Source of the DNA: a virus
Reading direction: 5' to 3' (one strand)
Length of the DNA stretch: 54,105 nucleotides
IMG/VR virus record: IMGVR_UViG_3300002242_000614
Span: 3,381 to 57,485 of that record
Shown here: piece by piece, positions 1 to 9,095 of the stretch
Layout of the letters: every line of letters begins with the position of its first letter
Numbering within the stretch: the first letter of the stretch is position 1
Made by a program: the position numbers and the translations under genes
The notes under the pieces: model-generated
What the model was told of the DNA's origin: nothing
Database searches by the model: none
What the model saw: the letters and a program-made list of their open reading frames with translations, nothing else

Positions 1-1757
1 TTTGACATCTTATACATTATATTTTCATTTTTATTTTTATTGCTCCGGACACAAGTTATTCTATTGAAATTTCTCATAAAATATCTATGATTTTTTAAAT
101 ATCTTTTTGGCATAATTGAATATTCATAATCATTAAAGATTTTTCCATATGAAAATCCATTGTTCAAAATATTAATATTATTGATTAATTGAAGTTTTCC
201 GCTGTTTAATTCTATAATAGAAGATGTATCAAAATATTTTTTCTCATTAAGTGAAAAGAAATTAGACGCCACATAAATTCCTTCTCTATAATGCTCAGTT
301 AGGAGTATTTCATCCCCGCTCTTTATTCTTACTCTAGATCCAAAATAAGAATAAAAGACTTTCTTATTGAAAGGGCGAATAATTTTTTCTATATTTTTAT
401 TGTAAATAAGAGTGATAAATTCTTTATCTTCACTCTTCAAAGTTATGGTTTTTATTTTTTCATAATTTCTTATTTTTTCTACTCTAAGAATTTTACTATT
501 TTTTGATGGCCATATAACTATTTTGCCTTTTTTGAAAAATGAGACCTTTGGCTCATACATGTAATTTTTTCGCTGATTTTTAATGATTTCAGCATATACT
601 GGAGGTGTTAAACTTATTTCCACAACTCTATCTTTTTCCAGGATGTTAGCTGTAATGACAACTTTATTCAAATAATTCAAAAACGCAAAACTATCTTTTT
701 CCACAATTTTTTCGATCAAAGGATCTTTTTCTTTTGTCTTATTTTCTATATTTCTTTTTATTTTATTGCTTATTCTATATGTTGCCCCCAGTATTTCATA
801 TTCATATTTGCCTATCTTAAAGGTATCATATTTATTATAAACAACAGAATTTAAAATTAAATCAGTGCAATGTTTAGTTTTTCTGCTGTAAACTACCTTG
901 GATAAATAATCATCCAAGCTCAAAAAATCCATATTGCTCTCATCAATAAAATGAGATGTTTTATGAGCAGGGATTAATTCTTCTGTCATAATCAAATATG
1001 AATTTTTCTCGCTTATTTTATCCCATAAGAAATAACTCCCATAAAATGTTTCTTTTTTCATATAATCTTCTATAACTTCTCTTAAATCATCATTAAAAAT
1101 ATTCCCCCAATAATTTTCAATTTCTATCCAAACATCTGTAAGAGATTCAAAAGTAGGTTCGTCGTGGCTTCCCAAACAATTTCTAAAATCTCTTTGCATA
1201 TTTGGAAAAGGAGGATAAAATATCATATCATCTAGAGTTTTTAATGGGGAAGGTCTAAACCCAACTCTAAAATCATAGCATAGAAACTTATCATCAGTGG
1301 GTCTAATTAATTTTATAAAATAAACAACATAGGGAAAAAATAATTCAAATTTCCAGGCTTTGTCCGTTTTTTTAGAACCATCATTCAGTCTTGAATTAGA
1401 AAAATATTTTCTGGCCAGTCTGGTAATATATTTTTTTGGTTTCGCTACCGGTGTCCTTTTTAACATTTCATGAATTATCTCAGAATCTATATCAAAATAA
1501 ATTGTTCTTTTTCTGGGAGGCTCCTCCAAAATCATATAAATTCCATTATTAATATGGTTCTTATATGTTTGGATATATTTGATCCCATCAGGCAATATCT
1601 GATTTTCTATTGTCATTATACTTTTTGGATTCGTATAATATTTTCTGACTTCCTTATCGAAATCAATTTTGCTCATTATTTCTATCTGTTGCGGTTCATG
1701 ATCTGTTCTTTTCTTAGGATAAAGATAAACCCTATCGTTTTCAAATTTGATATCCAT
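1..1757 (-). CDS. Large protein of unknown function, C-terminus beyond window
   Basis: An open frame starts at ATG 1757 and runs without a stop past position 1, giving at least 585 residues. A purine-rich site (rc AAAGGGAG) lies about 7 bases before the ATG. I do not recognise the family. The visible part is rich in aromatic and basic residues, has no obvious membrane segment or signal peptide, and contains a stretch around residues 160-230 rich in Phe, Pro, Asp and Trp (RDFRNCLGSHDEP lies in it). It is transcribed in the same direction as, and 24 bases after, the SbcC-like gene, so it probably belongs to that replication/recombination run. The frame was read by hand and may hold small translation errors, but no internal stop was seen. 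Confidence 0.75.
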   Translation of the reverse strand, partial: MDIKFENDRVYLYPKKRTDHEPQQIEIMSKIDFDKEVRKYYTNPKSIMTIENQILPDGIKYIQTYKNHINNGIYMILEEPPRKRTIYFDIDSEIIHEMLKRTPVAKPKKYITRLARKYFSNSRLNDGSKKTDKAWKFELFFPYVVYFIKLIRPTDDKFLCYDFRVGFRPSPLKTLDDMIFYPPFPNMQRDFRNCLGSHDEPTFESLTDVWIEIENYWGNIFNDDLREVIEDYMKKETFYGSYFLWDKISEKNSYLIMTEELIPAHKTSHFIDESNMDFLSLDDYLSKVVYSRKTKHCTDLILNSVVYNKYDTFKIGKYEYEILGATYRISNKIKRNIENKTKEKDPLIEKIVEKDSFAFLNYLNKVVITANILEKDRVVEISLTPPVYAEIIKNQRKNYMYEPKVSFFKKGKIVIWPSKNSKILRVEKIRNYEKIKTITLKSEDKEFITLIYNKNIEKIIRPFNKKVFYSYFGSRVRIKSGDEILLTEHYREGIYVASNFFSLNEKKYFDTSSIIELNSGKLQLINNINILNNGFSYGKIFNDYEYSIMPKRYLKNHRYFMRNFNRITCVRSNKNKNENIMYKMS

Positions 1758-1781
1758 TCTAAACTCCCTTTCATTTTTGGT

Positions 1782-3941
1782 TTAATTTAAATCAATCACA
1801 ACGTCATTTTCATGCATGTCATCAATATTTGTATGAGAAACGAAAAACATATTTACATCTTTAAATATTTCAATATCTTTTAAAGACCGTATTAATCCAA
1901 TCAAAAATCCCTTGTGATCGGAATCCAATCCATCCAACAATTCGTCCATCATAATAATATTGAATTTATGTTTACAAATCGAATAATTCAATGCATTGAA
2001 TGAGAAGAAAAGAGCAACATCGATCATTCTCCGATACCCACCAGAGACAGAACGATAGCCTTCTTTTTTTGTCTCATTGTCTAAAATGATAAGATTTGGT
2101 TTTTCATTTATAACTCCATCTTTAATTTTGGTCATGTCTATGGCAACTTTATATCTCCCTTGGGTTATATGGTCAGTGAAGAATGAAACCCATTTATTAA
2201 ATTGTGATATAGAATTGCTTATTATGAGATTTGGAATTCCGTTTTTAGAAAAAGCGGTTTTCCAAAAAAGAAGGATATCCATTTCTTCTTCAAATTCTTT
2301 TAATTTTTCATTTTCTTTTTCCAATGTTTTTATAATCTCTTTTTTCACATCTCCTTTTTCAACAACTTTGTTTTTAAAAGTATTTTTGATATATTTAATG
2401 TTTGAAACTTTTGCGGACCGATTTGATTTCTGCTGTTCCATTTTATGTATTAATTTTTCTTTTGTGTTTTTCATGGTTTCGATAATATTTATTTTCTCAT
2501 CAATATCATCCATGGTTTTATCTATTTCTTCAGCACGCTTTTTATATTTCTCTCTTTCCTCCCTTTCTTTTTCTTTCATTTTATTGCCGATATCTTTTTT
2601 CATATCGGACAATTTTTTATTTTTAGATTCAACAATATCATAATATTCCTGCTCAATTATTAATTTATCATTATCTCTGGTCTCCTTTAAAATTATCAAT
2701 TCTCTTTTATATTCAGAGATTTTATCTTCTATTTCATTTTTAATTTTTTCCAAAGATTCTTTCTTTTCTTTTTTTGAATTTATATCATCTTCAATCTTAT
2801 GAATTTCATTTTTAATATTTTCAATTGTGTGTTCGTCTATTTTGCTCAAACAGGTAGGACATCTTTTATTTTTTACCAAATCATCAATGTCATATTCACT
2901 TAAACTTCGAGTCAGATGTTTTATATCATTATTTAAGACTGACATTTCAGTATCGATTGAATTTTTCTTCTTCTGCTCCTCCTCCAGTTTTTCTTTTAAT
3001 TTATCTTCTTGCTCTTTTAATTTCTCCAAAACACCATTTAATCTTTCATCTTTTTTATTTCGGAGTTCTTCAAGTTCTTCATTTGTTTTTAATTTTATGC
3101 TATTAAATTCATTTGTTGCCTCTTCCATAAGTTTTTCCCTTATGGAATTAATGGCATTCACCATTTCCTTTTTCTCAACAATCAATTTCTGTTTTTCATC
3201 CAACAAATTTTTATATTCATCGTCATCTATTTCGATAGAACTTATTTCATCTGATATTTTGAGAATATTTTTATTGATATTGTTAATATCAGCTTTAATT
3301 TCAAATAATTTCTTGATATATCCCGACCTTTCAATCCTGAAAGAATTTTCTGCGTCTTTCATTCTTTCTTCGGAGATATAAATTTTATTCTTGATATCAT
3401 CTGTTGTTTTTTCTAATTTTTTAATATCTTCCTTGACTGCATCATATTTTTCTTTGTATGATTCAAGATTCAAAATTCTATAAAAGATATCTGAAAAGTT
3501 CGTGAAAAGATTTTTAAAATCTTGAACGAAATACAATGAATTATAAAAAACTTCAGGCGGGCATATCAATTCTTTAAGAAATGGAGTGACTTCTCTGTCG
3601 CCAGATTTTAAAACATTTCCATCTTTATCTTCAACTGTAACTCCAGAAGATAATTTTTCATGTTTATAAAATCTTTTTATTCTATATGGTTCGCCATTAA
3701 TTTTCAAATCCAATTGCAGGTATAAATTTTTTCCAACATCCACATTTATCAACTCTTTCACTTTTTCATTTTTTGGGGTCATTCCATAAAGAATAAAACC
3801 AAAACTATTCAAAAGAGTTGATTTTCCACAGCCGTTAGCGCCGAATATAAAAAAGAGAGAACCGGGCAAATCCAATTCGATTCTCTCTTTAAAGATTCCA
3901 AAATTTTCAAGAATAATTTTTTCAAAGGTGATTTCTTTCAT
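1782..3941 (-). CDS. sbcC: SbcC/Rad50-like recombination ATPase (T4 gp46 type)
   Basis: This is the ATPase subunit of an Mre11/Rad50-type nuclease complex. The Walker A motif GANGCGKS is at residues 34-41. A long charged coiled coil of about residues 170-550 is interrupted by a CPTC zinc hook near residue 360. The ABC signature (SVSGGYRR) is near 628 and Walker B (MMDELLDGLD) near 660. At 719 residues it is shorter than cellular SbcC (about 1000) and nearer phage gp46 in scale. The start is well supported (rc AAGGAG, 7 bases before ATG). The nuclease partner lies directly upstream with an 11-base gap, so the two are surely co-translated. The expected role is end processing for recombination-dependent replication. 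Confidence 0.95.
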   Translation of the reverse strand: MKEITFEKIILENFGIFKERIELDLPGSLFFIFGANGCGKSTLLNSFGFILYGMTPKNEKVKELINVDVGKNLYLQLDLKINGEPYRIKRFYKHEKLSSGVTVEDKDGNVLKSGDREVTPFLKELICPPEVFYNSLYFVQDFKNLFTNFSDIFYRILNLESYKEKYDAVKEDIKKLEKTTDDIKNKIYISEERMKDAENSFRIERSGYIKKLFEIKADINNINKNILKISDEISSIEIDDDEYKNLLDEKQKLIVEKKEMVNAINSIREKLMEEATNEFNSIKLKTNEELEELRNKKDERLNGVLEKLKEQEDKLKEKLEEEQKKKNSIDTEMSVLNNDIKHLTRSLSEYDIDDLVKNKRCPTCLSKIDEHTIENIKNEIHKIEDDINSKKEKKESLEKIKNEIEDKISEYKRELIILKETRDNDKLIIEQEYYDIVESKNKKLSDMKKDIGNKMKEKEREEREKYKKRAEEIDKTMDDIDEKINIIETMKNTKEKLIHKMEQQKSNRSAKVSNIKYIKNTFKNKVVEKGDVKKEIIKTLEKENEKLKEFEEEMDILLFWKTAFSKNGIPNLIISNSISQFNKWVSFFTDHITQGRYKVAIDMTKIKDGVINEKPNLIILDNETKKEGYRSVSGGYRRMIDVALFFSFNALNYSICKHKFNIIMMDELLDGLDSDHKGFLIGLIRSLKDIEIFKDVNMFFVSHTNIDDMHENDVVIDLN

Positions 3942-3952
3942 ATCACGTCTCC

Positions 3953-4990
3953 TTACTTTTCGCTGAAATATTTGAGTCCAATTTCCTTATATTTTTCGAT
4001 TTTACTTTCATCGATATTTTTATATGCTAAATACGCATTGATAATTTCTTCATTGCTGGAATATGATGATATATCTGCTCTCTTTTCAATATCCAATTCC
4101 CTTTTATCAATAAGATTGACATCATCCATTGAAGAAACTGATTCGTCAATTTCCGAAAGATCATCCATATCTTCTTTTATAACAATATTTATTTCACTTT
4201 CTTCGTCTGAATTTTTTAATTTTTTTGCCTCCCTCAGCATTTCATTTTTATTTTCATTTGTGATAACAAACTCATACAATTTTTTATAGCCGACCGTAGG
4301 CACAGATTCAACTTTATCAGTCTCTGTATCAAATATTAAAAATCTTTTTATTTCATTTTTTTCACCTTTTGTTAATTGAATTATAGACCCTGCGTAAAAA
4401 CATTTTATTCCTTTATCTATAATTTCTTGGGGCAGATGATAATGTCCAAGGAAAACATTTTTATATTTCCCCTTAAGATCAGATAACTTAATATCTGTTC
4501 TTATGCTCAAACCGGAATTCACCATAGCTTCATTTAAACCAAAATGAGAATACAATGTTCTTGCCGTGTTTTCTTTTATATATTCTGCCATTCCATTGAA
4601 ATAAGGAACATATAAAATATCATTTTCTTTATCCTGATACGGCTCCATATAGACATTCACATTTGGTTCATATTTTAATCCGAGAAGACAAGACGTTGGA
4701 TTATCTCCCTTGCTTGAAATATCGTGATTGCCTTGCAGACAATTAAAAGTCAAATTTGGATAAGATCTAATTATATTTAAAAAAACACTTTGCGCTAAAG
4801 AATATATTAAAAATTTATTATGATAAATATCTCCAAGAATATCTATTGTTTTAATATTATTTTCCATTGCATAATCGCAAATATTCGTGAAAGTTCTCTT
4901 CAGATAAAAAAGTTTTTCTGGTAAACCTTCTTTTATTTTTCCGGCAGAATAAACCGAGAAATGCAAATCCGCTACAATTATACGTTTCAT
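3953..4990 (-). CDS. sbcD: SbcD/Mre11-like nuclease (T4 gp47 type)
   Basis: This is the calcineurin-like metallophosphoesterase partner of the SbcC-like ATPase. Metal-binding motifs are in the usual order: D8-x-H10 (VADLH), GD at 53-54, GNHD at 87-90, a histidine in YSHFG near 150, and GHYH near 196-199. The C-terminal third is acidic and low complexity (about residues 250-300) and is probably the capping or partner-binding region. Its start overlaps the helicase stop by four bases (ATGA), and a strong site (rc AAAGGAG) precedes the ATG. The helicase, SbcD and SbcC genes therefore form one tightly coupled operon, as expected for a recombination module. Confidence 0.95.
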   Translation of the reverse strand: MKRIIVADLHFSVYSAGKIKEGLPEKLFYLKRTFTNICDYAMENNIKTIDILGDIYHNKFLIYSLAQSVFLNIIRSYPNLTFNCLQGNHDISSKGDNPTSCLLGLKYEPNVNVYMEPYQDKENDILYVPYFNGMAEYIKENTARTLYSHFGLNEAMVNSGLSIRTDIKLSDLKGKYKNVFLGHYHLPQEIIDKGIKCFYAGSIIQLTKGEKNEIKRFLIFDTETDKVESVPTVGYKKLYEFVITNENKNEMLREAKKLKNSDEESEINIVIKEDMDDLSEIDESVSSMDDVNLIDKRELDIEKRADISSYSSNEEIINAYLAYKNIDESKIEKYKEIGLKYFSEK

Positions 4991-6405
4991 TTTTTCTCCT
5001 TTCCTGTATTTTTCAATATATTATAAATATCAGATTTTTTTATTTTCTCTATTTTACCATTTTCCAAAACATTAAAAATATTAATATCTCCGCATCTTTT
5101 CTCATAAAAATCAATCCTGCGATGTATTGATCTGGATATATTTGAACAACCAATATCCACAATGTCAATTAATAATGGTTCTTTTTTCCCAGGAGCATTT
5201 CTTGAAATTCTTCCGCATAGTTGTTCAATATTTCTAATTGGGACAAAGATAATGGCTGAGTCTAAACTGGGGCAATCCAATGCGTCCCTGCATTTCATAG
5301 TTGTAGAAAAAATAATGCGCGAGTCTAATGCAGAAGAATCCGAATTAATAATAAATTTTGATTTATCTTCAAATGGAATCATTGAAAACAATTTATCAAT
5401 GATAGCATGTTGTTCTCCAAATAATATTATTTTTCTCCCATTTTTATACATCTTTTCAGTTATTTTCTTAATGAAATTTAATAATTTATCACTCTTTCTG
5501 ATTTGTTTTATATATCTTGATCTTTGAAATTTATTATTCCAATATAGATATCTTTTCGAAACTCCTTTCGTTATTCCAAAATCCATAAGAAAAATATAAA
5601 CATTTGGCGGGGTCGTTCCTTCCGCGTCTTCATTCTTAATAATATTTTTGAAATGATATTTGATTATTCTTTCTGTTGCCGTGGCGTTGAATGGAGTTGC
5701 GGAAGCCCCCCAATATCTTTTTGAAAAGATATTTAATGAGCATATTGAAAAGGTAGGAGCTCCGACCGTGGTATGGAGTTCATCATAAACCGAAAGCCCC
5801 AAACCTGAATTTTGAATTCTTTTACGGAAATCTTTTATTTTTAAAAGACTTCCGACTTGCTGAACTGTTGAAATTATTATTGGCTTTTTTAAATCATCTT
5901 TATATGTTTTTCTTTTCAAAATGCCAATGTTCTCTTCTTTAATATCCGTGAAAGACAGAAGTCTTTCTTTCCATTGTCTAACAATAAAATCTCTGTGAGT
6001 TAAAATTATTGTTTTTTCTTTAATGGTGCAAATTCCTTGGATAATTATAATTGTTTTCCCAGAGCCAGGAGGAGATTGCAAAATAACATTGTCATATTTT
6101 ACAATCTCCTCCATTAATTTTTTCTGGGCATCGCTTCTTGGTTTTATTTTTGATTTAATCTTAATTTTTTTGGCGTGTGGGTTCTCATCAATAATATTTA
6201 TTTTTCCCTTTATAAAATTTTCTATTGGATAATATCTTGGAATCAATAGAAAATCTTCAGTTTGTTGATAATAAGGAATATATGAAAAATCATTATCTTG
6301 ATAATTCCTTTTTATAACAAATAAATCTTGTTTAATCTTTTGAACCCATTTCTCACCAAAATATTTTTTATCTATCATGATTGAAGATTTTCTATTAAAT
6401 TCCAT
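4987..6405 (-). CDS. uvsW: Superfamily 2 helicase, UvsW-like
   Basis: A DEAD/DEAH-type helicase of 472 residues. Walker A (SPPGSGKT) is near residues 114-121, the DEAH-box variant DELH near 207, motif III GASATPF near 233, and motif VI (QLCGRISRN) near 405. The N-terminal hundred residues precede the helicase core and may form a substrate-binding domain, as in T4 UvsW, which unwinds R-loops and moves branches in recombination intermediates. The start at 6405 has a site (rc GAAGGAT) 8 bases upstream. Four-base overlap with the SbcD-like gene supports a shared role in recombination. Other RecG/UvsW-like SF2 helicases cannot be excluded. Confidence 0.88.
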   Translation of the reverse strand: MEFNRKSSIMIDKKYFGEKWVQKIKQDLFVIKRNYQDNDFSYIPYYQQTEDFLLIPRYYPIENFIKGKINIIDENPHAKKIKIKSKIKPRSDAQKKLMEEIVKYDNVILQSPPGSGKTIIIIQGICTIKEKTIILTHRDFIVRQWKERLLSFTDIKEENIGILKRKTYKDDLKKPIIISTVQQVGSLLKIKDFRKRIQNSGLGLSVYDELHTTVGAPTFSICSLNIFSKRYWGASATPFNATATERIIKYHFKNIIKNEDAEGTTPPNVYIFLMDFGITKGVSKRYLYWNNKFQRSRYIKQIRKSDKLLNFIKKITEKMYKNGRKIILFGEQHAIIDKLFSMIPFEDKSKFIINSDSSALDSRIIFSTTMKCRDALDCPSLDSAIIFVPIRNIEQLCGRISRNAPGKKEPLLIDIVDIGCSNISRSIHRRIDFYEKRCGDINIFNVLENGKIEKIKKSDIYNILKNTGKEKK

Positions 6406-6410
6406 TACAA

Positions 6411-7373
6411 TTATCCTTCTAAATTTTCAAGTTTATATGGAATTGATTCCTCCCAGGTTTTCCCATATTTTATACCACCTCGTTTTCCGACAAAGATATA
6501 TTTGCCCCTTTCTATCCCTGAGATAAATTTTACATATTTATCTGTTTTTTCTATTTTCCTTAATTTCTTTTCTTTGGATAGAAATTCACAAATAATATCT
6601 CGTTTTAATATCTTCTTGTTCTTATCATTGGAGTCTATTGAGGTGGATTTTCTTGGTCTTCCTCTTTTTGATTTTCCTCTGGGGGTGTCTCCATTTCCGT
6701 CATCTCTTTTTTCTCCGCCATCTCCTGTGGATTTTCTTGGTCTTCCTCTTTTTGATTTTCTTTTGGCGGGGATTCCGGTTGTGATTTGTTCCCCATCATT
6801 TTTTTCAGTCGTTCCATCATTTGGTTTTGATTCATCCCCCCTTGCTTCATGAGTTCCTTCATTTTTTTTCTCAGCTTTTTCATATTTAACTTTTTCTTTT
6901 TTCTTTCTGGGCCTTTTTTTCTTTTGCTCTCCGGAAATTGAAACATTTTCTTTTTTCTTGCTTCTACTTTTTGTTTTTTCTTTTTCTTCATTTATTGTCT
7001 CCTTATTATTGAATGATTCTAACTGTTTTTGTATCTTTTTATTTTTGCGTTTTAATTTTTTATTTACTTGTTCAATATTTTTTTCAATTGGGTAAGTCAT
7101 TAAATCCAATATTATTTTCTTTTCTTTACAACCGTAAACGCAAGAATCGTTTACACTTTGTCTATAAATACACGCTTCTGTATGCATAAAGCATTCCAAC
7201 TTTTTGCACCAGAATATTTTCGTTATAGAAAAATTTTCACATATTGGATGTCTACTATTTACCCAATCCCCAATATAGTCACAATATTTTTCTACTGATT
7301 TTTTTTTATCGGTTACCCATTCTATTCTCTTTTTTCTGTTTTCATTAAAAAATTTGCAATATTTACATTTCAT
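6411..7373 (-). CDS. Cys-rich protein with AT-hook DNA-binding motifs
   Basis: A 320-residue protein in three parts. Residues 1-90 hold a cluster of cysteines and histidines (CKYC near the start, then C..C..C up to CVYGC), probably binding metal. The middle, about residues 95-245, is very basic and low complexity, with two clear AT hooks (KRGRPRKS) and a weaker one (KRPRKKK). The last 75 residues look folded and end in an aromatic/basic stretch. AT hooks bind the minor groove of AT-rich DNA, which fits this genome. It follows no known phage protein I can name. It lies 5 bases upstream of the UvsW-like gene in the same operon, suggesting a nucleoid, replication or packaging-associated role. 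Start ATG 7373 follows rc AAGAGG. Confidence 0.85.
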   Translation of the reverse strand: MKCKYCKFFNENRKKRIEWVTDKKKSVEKYCDYIGDWVNSRHPICENFSITKIFWCKKLECFMHTEACIYRQSVNDSCVYGCKEKKIILDLMTYPIEKNIEQVNKKLKRKNKKIQKQLESFNNKETINEEKEKTKSRSKKKENVSISGEQKKKRPRKKKEKVKYEKAEKKNEGTHEARGDESKPNDGTTEKNDGEQITTGIPAKRKSKRGRPRKSTGDGGEKRDDGNGDTPRGKSKRGRPRKSTSIDSNDKNKKILKRDIICEFLSKEKKLRKIEKTDKYVKFISGIERGKYIFVGKRGGIKYGKTWEESIPYKLENLEG

Positions 7374-7385
7374 TGTGATAACCTC

Positions 7386-9095
7386 TTATGGGATTTTAAC
7401 ATGATGCCCATATCTTTTAATTTTATCTATGATTCCATTTTTAGAAATTATCCATATCATTTTTTTTGGGTATGCTTTAATATTTTCGGCACTTAAATTT
7501 TCAATATGCCCATCCGTGAATATCAAAGTGACGTCTGGTTTTAATTCTCTCGCTCTTTTCAAAGCGGGTGTTAAAAATGTTCCTCCTCTTCCTTTGAATT
7601 TAGGATCAATATCAGAAATTCTTTTGATCTCATACTCTTTTTGGATTTTCGCATCCACTTCTATTACAGTGATTTTCGTGTGTTTATCGTTCTCTAAAAG
7701 GCTTCTTGCGCCGATTAAAGATTCCTTCATCTCGTCTATATTCATAGAAGCGGATGTATCGACAATAATAACAACATTGAAGCTATAATCTTTGACCTTC
7801 CCCGGATACGGAAGAATCGTTGGCAACATCGTTTTATTCTCTTCCATATCCTTATTCAAAATAAAACTATATATCTTTTTCTTATTTAATCTCGTGGAGC
7901 TTCGTTTGAACTTAGAAACAATTGAAGCCCTTATTAAATTATGAATAATTTGATAATAAGGGAATTGTGGCGTTCCCAGCAAATCTTCACAAATTGTTGT
8001 TAAATAATTTGGAAGGTTGCCGATGGTTTTTTTGTTTCTCATGTCAGTTAATATTTCTCTGACATTTTTTTGAAGTTTAATATTTGCTTGGGTCATATTT
8101 TCTGCTTCTACATTTTTAACTCCCCAAAAATCATGATTGGATAGTAAATCTTTATTGCTGTTTAATCCACTGGTTTTCTCATTATTTTTCTGCCCACTTT
8201 CACAACCAGATTCTTTGTTTTTATCGCCAGATTTTTCATTATGTTTTTGATTTTTATCATCAGACTTTTCATTATGTTTTTGATTTTTATCATCAGACTT
8301 TTCATTATGTTTTTGATTTTTATCATCAGACTTTTCATCATGTTTTTTGTTGGTATTTTCTTCAGAAGAGCTATTATTATTTTCAATATTTTTTTCATTA
8401 ATATTATCATCATTTTTGCTGCGTACTTCATTATTTCTATCATCAGTTCCTTGATCAAAATTAGTATTCTCCTCGGACCCTGAACTTCCTCTATCGTCAT
8501 TACTTCGTTGTTCATTTTCACTTCTCCTTTTCAATAATTCCAAAAAATATTTATCCGATGAATAGTTTTTATCACGTGGAAGATCATAATCTTCCGGAAA
8601 TATAAGTTCATATGTTGCATTGTTTAAATAGATTTTTTTTGGTAAATTGGCATTGAAATTGATATACATGTCTGTTGCCAAATTATATAATTTTTCTTTT
8701 AAATTTATTTTATCTTCATCTGCTTCATATTTCAATATTTTATTTAACATTATCAAATGTTTATTTATTAAATGCATTCCTTCATGTTTAAGAAAATAAA
8801 AAAAGTTATTTTCATCGCATTGAAGAAGATATTCTGGATTATAATAAAGGACATAATTTCCATCTTTGAAAGAAACACCAAATGCCGCATCTAATTCTTT
8901 ACTCATTATTTTTTCTAAAGGCAAAAAAAGCCGCCCATAAAAACTTTTCTCAGCATTTAATTCATCGCCCTTTTTCCCAGAAAAACTCTTCCCCAATAAT
9001 GAAAATTTGGTTATATATTTTGAAATTAATTCTTCAGGCGTTTTTGTTTCACGTAAGGCTTTCGATTTTTTCATAGAAAAGTTTTCTGTATTCAT
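7386..9095 (-). CDS. Metallopeptidase-like / VWA-domain protein with repeat linker
   Basis: A 569-residue protein resembling the DUF2201 type, with an N-terminal putative metallopeptidase domain and a C-terminal von Willebrand A domain. An HEGMH sequence (HExxH form) occurs near residue 108. Residues about 190-320 form a hydrophilic Asn/Lys/Asp/Glu linker with four copies of an 11-residue unit (KSDDKNQKHNE). The VWA domain starts near 430 with the MIDAS motif DTSAS, followed by GGT and a TDGH segment. It overlaps by 47 bases the MoxR-type AAA+ gene just upstream. MoxR/VWA pairs generally act together to remodel protein complexes. Start ATG 9095 follows rc GAGGAT. Peptidase activity is inferred only from the motif. 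Confidence 0.85.
   Translation of the reverse strand: MNTENFSMKKSKALRETKTPEELISKYITKFSLLGKSFSGKKGDELNAEKSFYGRLFLPLEKIMSKELDAAFGVSFKDGNYVLYYNPEYLLQCDENNFFYFLKHEGMHLINKHLIMLNKILKYEADEDKINLKEKLYNLATDMYINFNANLPKKIYLNNATYELIFPEDYDLPRDKNYSSDKYFLELLKRRSENEQRSNDDRGSSGSEENTNFDQGTDDRNNEVRSKNDDNINEKNIENNNSSSEENTNKKHDEKSDDKNQKHNEKSDDKNQKHNEKSDDKNQKHNEKSGDKNKESGCESGQKNNEKTSGLNSNKDLLSNHDFWGVKNVEAENMTQANIKLQKNVREILTDMRNKKTIGNLPNYLTTICEDLLGTPQFPYYQIIHNLIRASIVSKFKRSSTRLNKKKIYSFILNKDMEENKTMLPTILPYPGKVKDYSFNVVIIVDTSASMNIDEMKESLIGARSLLENDKHTKITVIEVDAKIQKEYEIKRISDIDPKFKGRGGTFLTPALKRARELKPDVTLIFTDGHIENLSAENIKAYPKKMIWIISKNGIIDKIKRYGHHVKIP
8221..8352 (-). repeat. 33-base tandem repeats inside the VWA gene
   Basis: About four copies of a 33-base unit lie in frame, each encoding an 11-residue hydrophilic segment (KSDDKNQKHNE). 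The inner copies are almost identical in DNA sequence, so the array is recent or kept uniform by recombination, and copy number may vary between isolates or be misassembled. Confidence 0.85.

Noticed and set aside
6635-6991. A 118-residue minus-strand frame inside the AT-hook gene with repeated ENQKEEDQENP segments
   Set aside because: It is the shifted reading of the repetitive AT-hook DNA, lacks its own ribosome site, and its repeats mirror those of the real gene.
8221-8352. Possible CRISPR-like array from regular 33-base repeats
   Set aside because: The repeats are directly tandem without spacers and are in frame within a protein-coding gene.
8162-8521. A 119-residue frame within the VWA gene with repeated MKSLMIKIKNI segments
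   Set aside because: It is a shadow of the 33-base repeats in another frame on the same strand.
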